From Lachnospiraceae bacterium NC2004 (GTDB taxonomy: Bacteria > Bacillota > Clostridia > Lachnospirales > Lachnospiraceae), in NCBI GenBank assembly GCA_000621905.1, contig JHXB01000004.1, positions 64,752-128,751 of the forward strand: a DNA stretch of 64,000 bases. Reading direction: 5' to 3'. This document shows positions 35,776 to 43,888 of this stretch, in pieces (positions within the stretch are counted from its first letter, which is position 1; every line of letters starts with the position of its first letter). Position numbers and translations under genes: made by a program. The notes beneath the pieces were generated by a model, which made no database searches, had not been told where the DNA came from, and saw only the letters and a program-made list of their open reading frames with translations.

Positions 35776-37038
35776 ATGCTTATTGATGTGAATACAAAAG
35801 AGATTATGAATCTTGGTGATGCGGAACTTGAAATTGCAAGATTGCTTAGTAGCTATCAGCATCGGGCTGAAGCTGTCAAATCCGGCATTGATTCTTCATT
35901 TGACGGTGATAAAGCAAGATGGCTCGGCGGACATATTGATAAATGTATTGATGATACAAGATGCGTCGGAAACCAAATACATAATATAGGCGCTACTACA
36001 CAGACGATAGCCAAAATGTATGATATGGCTGAGGATAAGGTGCTTGGAGTTAAGAATGACAGAAAGAGCAGCAACAACGGTGGACAGTCTAAAATTGAAA
36101 ATGATGCTGTTGATGGGGCGAAAGAGTTGAATAACCTGCTTAAGCTGATTAATGAGGGTGTGGATAGTGAGGAATTAGAATTGCTCACGGCGTTTATATC
36201 ATTTTTTTTATCAGCTGATGGTTGTAAAGATGATGGCAATCTGATGGAAAGAATATGTAATGTATTAGGATTTACAAAGGCAGGGCTAAGCATGCTATCT
36301 GCTTTGGATGAAGAGAAGGTAAGTATTTTCCTTAATCAAATAAGTGATAATTTACATATGGGTGTGGGTTTTGATAGTAGTGTAAATGGATTGGAGTTTT
36401 TAAGTAATTCTTTCAAGTACTCTGGAGCTATTGTAGAGATTATGTCCGGATTACTTAAGGATACTAATGACAGTTCAACAGCAGGTGAGTTATGGATGAA
36501 TCTCTCAGATAGTCTTCCCGATGACATAGTAAGCTTTTATAAAAAGCTTTATTTAATGGATAAAGTAAAAGCAAATGTGGAAAACTATGATAAATTGTCT
36601 AACATTGGAAAGATTGATGCTAAATTCAAGACCGGCTTGACAGAGTTTACTCCTATAGCGGCTGAACTTAGTATGATATCTTATTCTTTAGGTACTTTGT
36701 TTTCTCCAAGACGTAGTGATAATAAATACGAGAATATATCCGCATACTGGATTGGGGCCGGAACTTCCGGGGCTAATTCATTTGTGAGCACGCTAACAGG
36801 TGGAATTGTAGAGCTTGATCCGGAAGAAATGATAAAAAATGTTAAGGAAAATGGAAGTTTTTTTACTGATAGAATTAGAGAACAGAATGTTCCCGGAATA
36901 GTAAAGGTTATTGAAGCAACTGTTGCCTCCCCTGTGGTAGCTGTATGGTCTGTAGGTGAGACTGTGCGGGGCTCGATTTATGATAAAAGCAGTAAGATTG
37001 CAGGATTGATAAAACTGGTAGCCAATGGGTCGAAGTAG
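35776..37038 (+). CDS. Candidate T7SS effector: WXG100-type N-terminal domain fused to a unique C-terminal region
   Basis: A 420-residue protein. Residues ~1-95 have the layout of a WXG100 protein: helix, W49-L-G51 turn, second helix and Y82xxxE86 (MYDMAE), spaced as in the small Esx proteins. A Ser/Asn/Gly linker (~95-110) leads to ~310 residues of mainly helical sequence with hydrophobic stretches near 300-330 and 370-400 and no motif that I know. The N-terminal signal plus a long unique tail is the pattern of secreted T7SS effectors. The ATG at 35776 follows AAGAGGAGG; an upstream in-frame ATG at 35713 is in the hairpin region. No toxin motif is seen, so the activity is unknown. Confidence 0.75.
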   Translation: MLIDVNTKEIMNLGDAELEIARLLSSYQHRAEAVKSGIDSSFDGDKARWLGGHIDKCIDDTRCVGNQIHNIGATTQTIAKMYDMAEDKVLGVKNDRKSSNNGGQSKIENDAVDGAKELNNLLKLINEGVDSEELELLTAFISFFLSADGCKDDGNLMERICNVLGFTKAGLSMLSALDEEKVSIFLNQISDNLHMGVGFDSSVNGLEFLSNSFKYSGAIVEIMSGLLKDTNDSSTAGELWMNLSDSLPDDIVSFYKKLYLMDKVKANVENYDKLSNIGKIDAKFKTGLTEFTPIAAELSMISYSLGTLFSPRRSDNKYENISAYWIGAGTSGANSFVSTLTGGIVELDPEEMIKNVKENGSFFTDRIREQNVPGIVKVIEATVASPVVAVWSVGETVRGSIYDKSSKIAGLIKLVANGSK

Positions 37039-37051
37039 GAAGATTTTTATT

Positions 37052-37771
37052 ATGAAGATCAGAATGATTATTAGAAATTTATATAAAGCAGTATGCTTTA
37101 TGTGTATAAGTTTGATTGTGATTAACAGTTGTTTCTGTAGTGTGAATGCTTCTGAAAAGAGTGATGGCAATAACATACAACTTATGCTTAAAGCGTATAA
37201 AGCTAAAAAATACAATAAAGCTCGAAAGTATGCTAAAAAAGTTAAGTTAAAACAAGAATCCGCTGTTAGCAATATGACAGATGAAGTTAAAAGGGCATAT
37301 TTGGATAAAGTCAATAAGTATATAGAACAAAAAGGAGTGTATTCCAACGATTGGGATTTATTTTCTGAATATGTTTGGGACTATTACTTGACGGATATTG
37401 ATAATGATAAAACTCCGGAATTACTTATACTGTATGGCTCGTGTGAAGCTGATGCTCGATACGATGTTTTTACATATAAGGAAGGTAGAATAAAAAAAGT
37501 TGGTTATATTGGAGGAGGTCATACAGTTTTATGCTCATATCCTAATCATAATGGGATTCTATGTTTATCAGGTTGGGGAGGATATGAGTCTATATCTATC
37601 ATTAAGATTAAGGATAATAAGATTAAGACTGTAAAATACGGATCGCATGCTTGTGCTAAGGCTGTTGGAGGTGATGATAAATATGTGACAGACAGCTTAA
37701 AAGGATTGAAATCACATGTTGAATATTATGATAGTGGTGATGCAAAAGTTGATTTGTCGGTTTTTGACTAA
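37052..37771 (+). CDS. Secreted protein of unknown function with DxDxDxxPE motif
   Basis: A 239-residue protein with an uncleaved or cleavable signal (~1-36, ending near VNA), a lysine-rich helical stretch and a C-terminal region with DIDNDKTPELLILYG, a calcium-loop-like motif also found at 49900 and 51660 (DxxxDGVDE). The start at 37052 overlaps nothing and has AGGAAG nine bases before; an upstream in-frame ATG at 37025 is inside the effector gene. Since it directly follows the candidate effector, it could be its exported partner or immunity protein, but this is only positional. Confidence 0.65.
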   Translation: MKIRMIIRNLYKAVCFMCISLIVINSCFCSVNASEKSDGNNIQLMLKAYKAKKYNKARKYAKKVKLKQESAVSNMTDEVKRAYLDKVNKYIEQKGVYSNDWDLFSEYVWDYYLTDIDNDKTPELLILYGSCEADARYDVFTYKEGRIKKVGYIGGGHTVLCSYPNHNGILCLSGWGGYESISIIKIKDNKIKTVKYGSHACAKAVGGDDKYVTDSLKGLKSHVEYYDSGDAKVDLSVFD

Positions 37772-37829
37772 TTAATGTAGTTATTTATGTGTTGAAGTTT
37801 AACGTATTAAGAGAAGGATTATGATTGAT

Positions 37830-38573
37830 ATGAATAGAAGAAAATTATTATTTGTTGTGTTAATTATGTTAGTTACATCAGGTATGTTTGGATTAACAAA
37901 GATTGATGTAAATGCTGCTAAAGCTAAATATACAAAGAAAAGAGTTAATTATAGCTATACTTATAAAGGTACAACTGTTTATTCCAAAGGGAAGTATAAA
38001 ATTAAAGTTAAAGAGTATTATGATAAAATACTACTTAAGGGTTCAAGCAAGGCTGTTGTCTCAATAAATGAAGATTTGAAAAGTAAATATAAATCTATAA
38101 GAAAAGGTTTGGATAAGAAATCCGGAAAAAAAGTAAAAAAATCTGCTTCTGCTAATATTGGTTATTACGAGAATACATGGAAGTCAAACGTGACTTTTAT
38201 TAATGACGATATCGTAAGTATAAAGATGTATAATAATACTTTTTCAGGTGGCATTCATAATTTTGACCATTTATATGGGTATACATACAGCTTAAAAACC
38301 GGCAAACTAATGAGTCTAAATGATGTATTACAGAAGAACGATGACCAAATTCGTGACAGCATAATATCCGAATATAAGGGAAAATATAAAGAAGCATATG
38401 AATATGAAGAATCAGGTATAAGAAGTGCTTTGGATAATTTAGATATTAGCAAATTAACATATTATTTTAATTCAAAAGGTAAGGTTGTTATTTATTTTAA
38501 TACTTACGATATTGGACCATATATTTATGGGTCTACCAGTGTTACTTTACCTATGAATTTATATGAATCATAA
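37830..38573 (+). CDS. Exported DUF3298 (RsiV-like) domain protein
   Basis: A ~247-residue exported protein with a signal peptide (~1-30), a very lysine-rich stretch (~35-115) and a C-terminal domain of the DUF3298 type (YTYSLKTGKLMSLNDVL, then ...FNTYDIGPYIYGSTSVTLP), also seen in the lysozyme-sensing anti-sigma factor RsiV. No membrane anchor other than the signal peptide is visible, so it is probably a free exported protein. Two ATG codons (37821, 37830) are possible; I prefer the second as the signal peptide then begins MNRRK. Confidence 0.7.
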   Translation: MNRRKLLFVVLIMLVTSGMFGLTKIDVNAAKAKYTKKRVNYSYTYKGTTVYSKGKYKIKVKEYYDKILLKGSSKAVVSINEDLKSKYKSIRKGLDKKSGKKVKKSASANIGYYENTWKSNVTFINDDIVSIKMYNNTFSGGIHNFDHLYGYTYSLKTGKLMSLNDVLQKNDDQIRDSIISEYKGKYKEAYEYEESGIRSALDNLDISKLTYYFNSKGKVVIYFNTYDIGPYIYGSTSVTLPMNLYES

Positions 38574-38606
38574 TAATATCGTTATTATTTATTTGGAGGT
38601 AATAGG

Positions 38607-38882
38607 ATGTTAGCAAGTGAGTTGTTGCCGATTGGGAGTGTGGTACGTCTTAAAGGAGCTGAAAGAGCTCTTATGATTATTGGGATTAAAGTATCTACTG
38701 AAGACGGAAGGAAGAATGATTATGTATCGGTAGTTTATCCGGAAGGATATATTGCAAGAGATATATTCTTCAAGTTCGATCATAGTGATATAGATGAGAT
38801 TTATTCTGAAGGGTATGTTAATGATGTGCATAGAAGGTTTAGGGATGAGGTTGACAGCGTTATGGGGGATAATCAGGAGTGA
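38607..38882 (+). CDS. DUF4176 protein (T7SS-associated)
   Basis: A 91-residue protein beginning with the family signature LLPIGSVVRLKG...LMIIG and continuing with DYVSVVYPEGYI and a FDHSDIDEIYSEGY stretch. DUF4176 proteins are repeatedly found in T7SS loci of Firmicutes, often next to WXG100 and LXG genes, and their role is not established. It has an excellent TGGAGG site. Its presence 1.5 kb after the candidate effector supports this whole stretch being part of the secretion locus. Confidence 0.85.
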   Translation: MLASELLPIGSVVRLKGAERALMIIGIKVSTEDGRKNDYVSVVYPEGYIARDIFFKFDHSDIDEIYSEGYVNDVHRRFRDEVDSVMGDNQE

Positions 38883-38949
38883 GGCTCTGTGGATATAAAT
38901 GTGCCGAAGGTACTTATATAATTTTTTAAATTTAGGAGGTATGAATACT

Positions 38950-40551
38950 ATGAGAATTATGAAAAGGATTATGGCGCTTTTAATTGTTATTGCTTTTTTG
39001 GGAGCTTCGATTCTTCCTAATGTTAGCGATGTTAGGGCAGCTTCTATTGATAATGCTACTAATATTGTGATAGGGCAGACTGTGAATGGGGAAATTAGTA
39101 AGAATGATAAAGAGCAATACTACAAGTTTACTATCAATGAGTCAGGCGCAGTAAATATAAAGGGTCAGGCATTCTTAAAAAAACTATATTTGAGATTGTA
39201 TAATAGCAACTATGAGTGTATAAATACAAACGAGCCAACTTGGAATTCAACATCAGAAGTGATTCCTATGAATTACACATATTACTTAAATTATGGAACC
39301 TATTATTTTGCCTTATCTAATTATTATGAGTATTATGATGAGTACTTTGGAAAGTATTCTTTTAGTGTAAGTTTTACATCAACAGAAGAGTCTTATAAAG
39401 AAGATGCATATGGTAATAATTATATATTTGACGGATACGATCTTAACTTGGATGGTAGTAAATATATTGGACAATTATCGTTAAATGATGACAAAGATTT
39501 CTATAAACTTACTTTAAATGAATCAGGCAGAATTAATATATGTGCCACGGTATATTTTAAGCGGGTTCGATGGAAACTGTATGATGAAGATGGAAATGAA
39601 ATGTTCAATGATGAGCTAAAGTGGAATGAGACTACTAATCAAATTGTGATTGATGATATAAAATATTTGAATAAAGGGGTATACTATTTAGTTTTGGAAA
39701 ATGTGGATTGGGATAAGTGGGTTGGTGAATATCAATTAAGTGTGACATTTGATTCAGCTAAAGAATCATTTGTTGAAACAGAAAAGACAGGAAATAACAG
39801 TATTAAGACTTCGTCTGCTATTGTTTATGGAACGAATTACGGAGGTGTGCTTGCATATAATGATGAAAAAGACTTTTATAAATTTGAATCATTTGGGAAA
39901 TTAGTAATGAATTTTAAAGGGGAAATAAGTAATGTAACAGTTAAAATTTATAATAGTGATGGTGAGCAGTGTGGGGACACTCTAAATTGGTCAAAAGATG
40001 ACACAACAGGATTAATTGATAAAACAGTAATAGTGTCTCTCGGCGGTGGAATATACTATTTAGTAATAGAAAAGACTGAGTACAAAAAGTATAGTGGTTT
40101 CTACGAGTTTAGTTTGAATAGTTTAAATCAGGACAACTGTCCTCACAATGAATACACCAGCAAAGTTCATGAACCGACTTATTTTGCTAAAGGATATACC
40201 AAATACACATGTAAAGACTGTGGACATTCTTATAAGGACAAATATACCGCGATGAAAGTGTTGAGTCAGGCAGAGATAAGATCTGATTACAATTCTGTAG
40301 GAAAAGGGAAGCTGACAGTAGGCTGGTATACAGATTCTGATGCGGACGGATATGAGATAAAATACTCTCTTAAATCAAGTATGAAGAATTCTAAGACAGC
40401 TAAAGTAAGCGACTCTGATACTAATGTTAAAACAATAAAGAAGTTAAAGCGTAAGAAGAAATACTATGTACAGGTCAGGAAGTATAAGACTTCAGGAGAA
40501 AAGACGGTATATAGCCCATGGTCTGTTAAGTATTGGTTTAAGGTAAGTTAA
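38950..40551 (+). CDS. Secreted protein with three PPC-like beta domains and fibronectin-like C-terminus
   Basis: About 533 residues with a signal peptide (~1-32). Three related beta-sandwich units of ~120 residues follow, each with the PPC-domain pattern NDxxxFYKxTxxESG...YLxxGxYYLxLE. Then comes a small Cys/His segment (CPHNEYTS...YTCKDCGHSY), which may bind a metal, and a final fibronectin-like module (VQVRKYKT...PWSV). Start at 38950 lies ten bases after AGGAGG; ATG codons at 38941 and 38959 are alternatives. No enzymatic domain is seen; a surface-binding role is inferred. Confidence 0.75.
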   Translation: MRIMKRIMALLIVIAFLGASILPNVSDVRAASIDNATNIVIGQTVNGEISKNDKEQYYKFTINESGAVNIKGQAFLKKLYLRLYNSNYECINTNEPTWNSTSEVIPMNYTYYLNYGTYYFALSNYYEYYDEYFGKYSFSVSFTSTEESYKEDAYGNNYIFDGYDLNLDGSKYIGQLSLNDDKDFYKLTLNESGRINICATVYFKRVRWKLYDEDGNEMFNDELKWNETTNQIVIDDIKYLNKGVYYLVLENVDWDKWVGEYQLSVTFDSAKESFVETEKTGNNSIKTSSAIVYGTNYGGVLAYNDEKDFYKFESFGKLVMNFKGEISNVTVKIYNSDGEQCGDTLNWSKDDTTGLIDKTVIVSLGGGIYYLVIEKTEYKKYSGFYEFSLNSLNQDNCPHNEYTSKVHEPTYFAKGYTKYTCKDCGHSYKDKYTAMKVLSQAEIRSDYNSVGKGKLTVGWYTDSDADGYEIKYSLKSSMKNSKTAKVSDSDTNVKTIKKLKRKKKYYVQVRKYKTSGEKTVYSPWSVKYWFKVS

Positions 40552-40565
40552 AAGATATAGGTTAT

Positions 40566-40590
40566 AAGTAAGGTGGAACACACCTTACTT
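40566..40590 (+). terminator. Terminator-like hairpin
   Basis: Perfect ten-pair stem (40566-40575 with 40581-40590), five-base loop, in the 75-bp gap between two secreted-protein genes. Only a short T-rich stretch follows, so it may weaken rather than stop transcription. Confidence 0.5.
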
Positions 40591-40626
40591 TAGCCTGTTT
40601 ATATTGAAGATTGGCAGGTGGTTGAT

Positions 40627-42588
40627 ATGGCTATTATATGCATTAAAAACAATAAAGCAAAACGGTTATTGTGTTTTATAATGGCAATTACTGTTATGTT
40701 TACGTATGTTTTATCTGATGGAGGGGGTTATAACAAAGCATACGCATTAGGAAGTTACACGGTCAATATCGCCTGTTCATTAGGTAACTATATTACATCA
40801 ATTCCTGCCAGTGGCAGGATGTCGGTGCAGGTAGTATCAGAATCTTCATATAGTGGTAGTTTTACTTGGAAATCGTCAAATACATCGGTTATAAGTGTTG
40901 CTTCTGACGGCACTTTCAAAGCACTTAAAAATGGAACAGCTACGATAACTGCAACATCAATAGACGGGGTGTATAGTGGAACTTATACTATTACTGTTAA
41001 TACCAATAAAACCAAGTATGGGGATTATGATGGCGATGGAATAATTACATCTGCTGATGTAGCGCAACTGATTTCTTATGTAACGGGAAATCACACACCA
41101 TCTAATACAGATTTTGAGTTGGGTGACCTGGATTGTGATGGAGAATTAACTCGAGATGATGTGACTTTAATTTCAGAATATACCGTTGGAAACATTACCA
41201 CCTTCCCCGTCGAATCCCTGATAAAATCAATCAGCATCAGTTCTTTGCCTCATATGGTTCAATACTCAATAGACGAGAGTGTCAGCACATCGGGTTTAGG
41301 CCTTTCAGTTGTATATAACAATAATCAAACCAAGACTGTCTACTCAGGTTTTGACATAGAATATGACACCGATTCAGCAGGACTATCTTCTGTAACTGTT
41401 AATTATTCAGATGATACAGTTACCAGAGAATGTAGCTATAAGATATATGTTTCTAAAAGAGAGGCTGTGATTAAAGGTACAACATTATATCAAAAAAATG
41501 TCGGTGACGAGTTTAGTATTGATGCATCTGTATATAAAGGTGATGAATTCATTGAATATGAGATAATTGAGGGGGATTCAATAGAGGTTTCCACTGATGG
41601 TGAAGTGGAGTGTATTAATTCAGGTACAACTGTTTTGTTAGCATATACAGAGGAATCAAGAGAATATAAAAGAGCAGAACTTACTATAAGAATTGTTGTT
41701 GATAGTGCTATACCTGTGGTAACAACTGAAGCTATAACTACGGAAAATAATCTGTATGATTATTATGTGGTTGAGTATAATGCCAACGGTGGAATATTGA
41801 ACAAAAAAATCGAAATGGCTGAGAACTCCAAAGATATAACTATCACAGATATAATACCTACCCGCACAGGCTACAACTTCCTCGGATGGGGACTAACACC
41901 TGATGCAACTTATGTTTCTTATATGCCGGGAGACATATATTCTGACCGTGAGAGTACAGTGCTGTACGCTTTATGGGAAACAGGTACTACTACGACAGAA
42001 ATGTTGACAACAGAGTCTTCAACAACAAGAGCTTCATCTACTACCGAGAGTTCTAACAATACAACACATAAATTGAATCAAACTATCACAGTTGATGGAG
42101 ATATTATAGTTACTTGTGGAAGCAGTAAAAAAATTTCATCTTCTGTACATGGGGATGGTAAGCTATCATTTTCCGTAGTTAGTGCTTATAAAGATATCAT
42201 CTCTGTTGATTCTAATGGAAAGATAAAGTCCAAAAAAATCGGAATTGCTTTAGTGAAGCTTACCTTATCCGAAACAGATAAGTACTATAAAGAAATGACA
42301 ACAGTTAAAGTGATTGTCATTCCTAAGAAAGTGACTATATCTAAAGTGAAATCACCCGGTAAAAGAAAAATATATGTTTCCATCAAAAAGCTTAATGATG
42401 TTACAGGATATGAATACAATATTACAGGCAAAGGATTGAGTGCAAGTCCTAAGTCTGCCAAAACAACCATAAAAGGTAAAGGTAAGAGTAAAGTTACCTA
42501 TAAGATTAAAGTAAGGGCATATAAAAAAGTTGGTGATGAGGTGCTATACGGTGCCTGGAGTAAGGTTAAAAAGGTTAAAGTAAAGTGA
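40627..42588 (+). CDS. Secreted protein with Big2, dockerin-like, InlB-type and fibronectin-like modules
   Basis: A 653-residue protein: signal peptide (~1-40), Big2 domain (~45-128; WKSSNTSVISV), a type I dockerin-like module (~132-192) with two calcium loops, DYDGDGIITSADV and DLDCDGELTRDDV, a beta-rich bacterial Ig-like region (~195-375), one InlB-type repeat (~382-452), a Thr/Ser linker, and a C-terminal fibronectin-like module. Dockerins normally plug into cohesins, but no cohesin is seen in the window. ATG at 40627 follows AGGTGG by five bases. The regulator gene starts 21 bases downstream. Confidence 0.8.
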   Translation: MAIICIKNNKAKRLLCFIMAITVMFTYVLSDGGGYNKAYALGSYTVNIACSLGNYITSIPASGRMSVQVVSESSYSGSFTWKSSNTSVISVASDGTFKALKNGTATITATSIDGVYSGTYTITVNTNKTKYGDYDGDGIITSADVAQLISYVTGNHTPSNTDFELGDLDCDGELTRDDVTLISEYTVGNITTFPVESLIKSISISSLPHMVQYSIDESVSTSGLGLSVVYNNNQTKTVYSGFDIEYDTDSAGLSSVTVNYSDDTVTRECSYKIYVSKREAVIKGTTLYQKNVGDEFSIDASVYKGDEFIEYEIIEGDSIEVSTDGEVECINSGTTVLLAYTEESREYKRAELTIRIVVDSAIPVVTTEAITTENNLYDYYVVEYNANGGILNKKIEMAENSKDITITDIIPTRTGYNFLGWGLTPDATYVSYMPGDIYSDRESTVLYALWETGTTTTEMLTTESSTTRASSTTESSNNTTHKLNQTITVDGDIIVTCGSSKKISSSVHGDGKLSFSVVSAYKDIISVDSNGKIKSKKIGIALVKLTLSETDKYYKEMTTVKVIVIPKKVTISKVKSPGKRKIYVSIKKLNDVTGYEYNITGKGLSASPKSAKTTIKGKGKSKVTYKIKVRAYKKVGDEVLYGAWSKVKKVKVK

Positions 42589-42609
42589 AGTATTACAAGG
42601 TGATTATAT

Positions 42610-43740
42610 ATGCTAAGAATTGCAATATGCGATACAAACGAATATCAAAACCTGTTAAAGGAATATATCTCAAAGGATACGGATATAGAGGATGACTATG
42701 AGTTGGAGTGTTTTGACAGTGTTCTTGAGTTAAAAGACCGGGTAGAAGCATCTGACTTTAGTTTTGATATTCTGTTTTTAATGATTAGAGACAATGGTGC
42801 AGACAGTATTGCATTTGCGAGGATGCTCAGAGAAAGAAGATATGACATAGATGTGTTCTTTTTGGCGGATAACTATGATTATATGGAAGAGGCATTCAGG
42901 TGCAGAGCCTTTAATTACATGCTTAAACCCGTTTCGTACATCAAGTTTGCTTATGAAATGAAACAATATCTGAATGAAAAAAGCACCTACCAGAAAGAGA
43001 CTTTGAATGTTGCTATTCAAGGTAAAGAGCACCATTTGCCTATTAATACTATTTTATATTTTACAAGTGATGTAAGGAAGATTGGGGCATTCTTTTTAAA
43101 TGATGACAAGCAGGTTTGGTTTTATGGCAAGCTTGATGAATTGCAGGCTAAGCTTGACAGGTATGGTTTTGTAAGGTGTCATCAGAGCTTTCTTATCAAC
43201 GGTCATAGGATTGAAGGAATTGATGGAGATGAGGTGATTACTTCAGATGGGCATTTTCCTATCAGCAGGAAATATGCGTCTGAGGTTAAGAATAAATGGG
43301 AGATTATAAAAAAAAAGCTGTATTCTAATGCTTTTAACAGTATGACACAGGATGCCGTGTCTTATGCAGATAGTATGGATGATACTAAAACATCAGCTAT
43401 TACAGGACAATATAATTGTGTCCCGATAAAATACGGAATGATTACAGGTATCAGGGGAAATAACAGGAATACAGTATATAGGCTTTATGATGATGAAGAG
43501 ATTGTTATGGGTCGGGACAGCAAGCATACAGAGATTACCGTGAGTGTAAAGATGGTTAGCAGAAAACATTGTATTGTCAGGTTTGACGCCGAAGAGCAAA
43601 GCTACTATATCATGGATTTATCTACTAACGGAACGTTTATTAATGGTGTGGCTGTTATAGAGAAGAATGTGTGGGTTAAAGCAGCCCGTGGCTCTGTGAT
43701 ATGGCTGGCTAATCAGGACTATGCGTTTATGTTTTTATAA
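42610..43740 (+). CDS. Pseudo-receiver / LytTR / FHA transcriptional regulator
   Basis: A 376-residue cytosolic protein with an unusual order of domains. Residues ~1-120 follow the receiver fold (RIAICD at the start, MLKPVS with the conserved Lys), but the phospho-acceptor Asp is replaced by Met58 (DILFLMIRD), so Asp phosphorylation is not expected. Residues ~130-225 are a LytTR DNA-binding domain (LYFTSDVRKIGAF, FVRCHQSFLINGHRI, PISRKYA). Residues ~285-376 are a complete FHA domain (MGRDSK, VSRKHCIV, STNGTFINGV), which binds phosphothreonine peptides. A regulator driven by Ser/Thr phosphorylation is inferred, most simply by the PASTA kinase 14 kb upstream. A perfect direct repeat lies 10 bases after its stop. 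Confidence 0.88.
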   Translation: MLRIAICDTNEYQNLLKEYISKDTDIEDDYELECFDSVLELKDRVEASDFSFDILFLMIRDNGADSIAFARMLRERRYDIDVFFLADNYDYMEEAFRCRAFNYMLKPVSYIKFAYEMKQYLNEKSTYQKETLNVAIQGKEHHLPINTILYFTSDVRKIGAFFLNDDKQVWFYGKLDELQAKLDRYGFVRCHQSFLINGHRIEGIDGDEVITSDGHFPISRKYASEVKNKWEIIKKKLYSNAFNSMTQDAVSYADSMDDTKTSAITGQYNCVPIKYGMITGIRGNNRNTVYRLYDDEEIVMGRDSKHTEITVSVKMVSRKHCIVRFDAEEQSYYIMDLSTNGTFINGVAVIEKNVWVKAARGSVIWLANQDYAFMFL

Positions 43741-43749
43741 TCGGTTGAT

Positions 43750-43780
43750 AAATAATACATTTTCAGTGTCAAATAATACA
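43750..43780. promoter_or_regulatory. Perfect 10-bp direct repeat with 21-bp period, probable LytTR operator
   Basis: AAATAATACA occurs at 43750-43759 and again at 43771-43780, start to start 21 bases. Direct repeats of 9-10 bp spaced by two helical turns are the standard target of LytTR proteins. The pair lies between the LytTR-FHA gene and the CHAP hydrolase gene, just upstream of promoter-like sequence (TTGAGA at 43789, TGTTATCCT at 43806-43814). Confidence 0.65.
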
Positions 43781-43888
43781 ATTCCATTTTGAGATAATGA
43801 AAACCTGTTATCCTATATTCAAGTTAAGAATTCAATATGAATTCAACGGATAACTAAAAGTTTACATTTATTACAAGGAGGAATTGTT

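Noticed and set aside
38571-38592. AATAATATCGTTATTATT palindrome as an operator before the DUF4176 gene
   Set aside because: Low-complexity AT palindrome with no promoter next to it; not distinguishable from chance.
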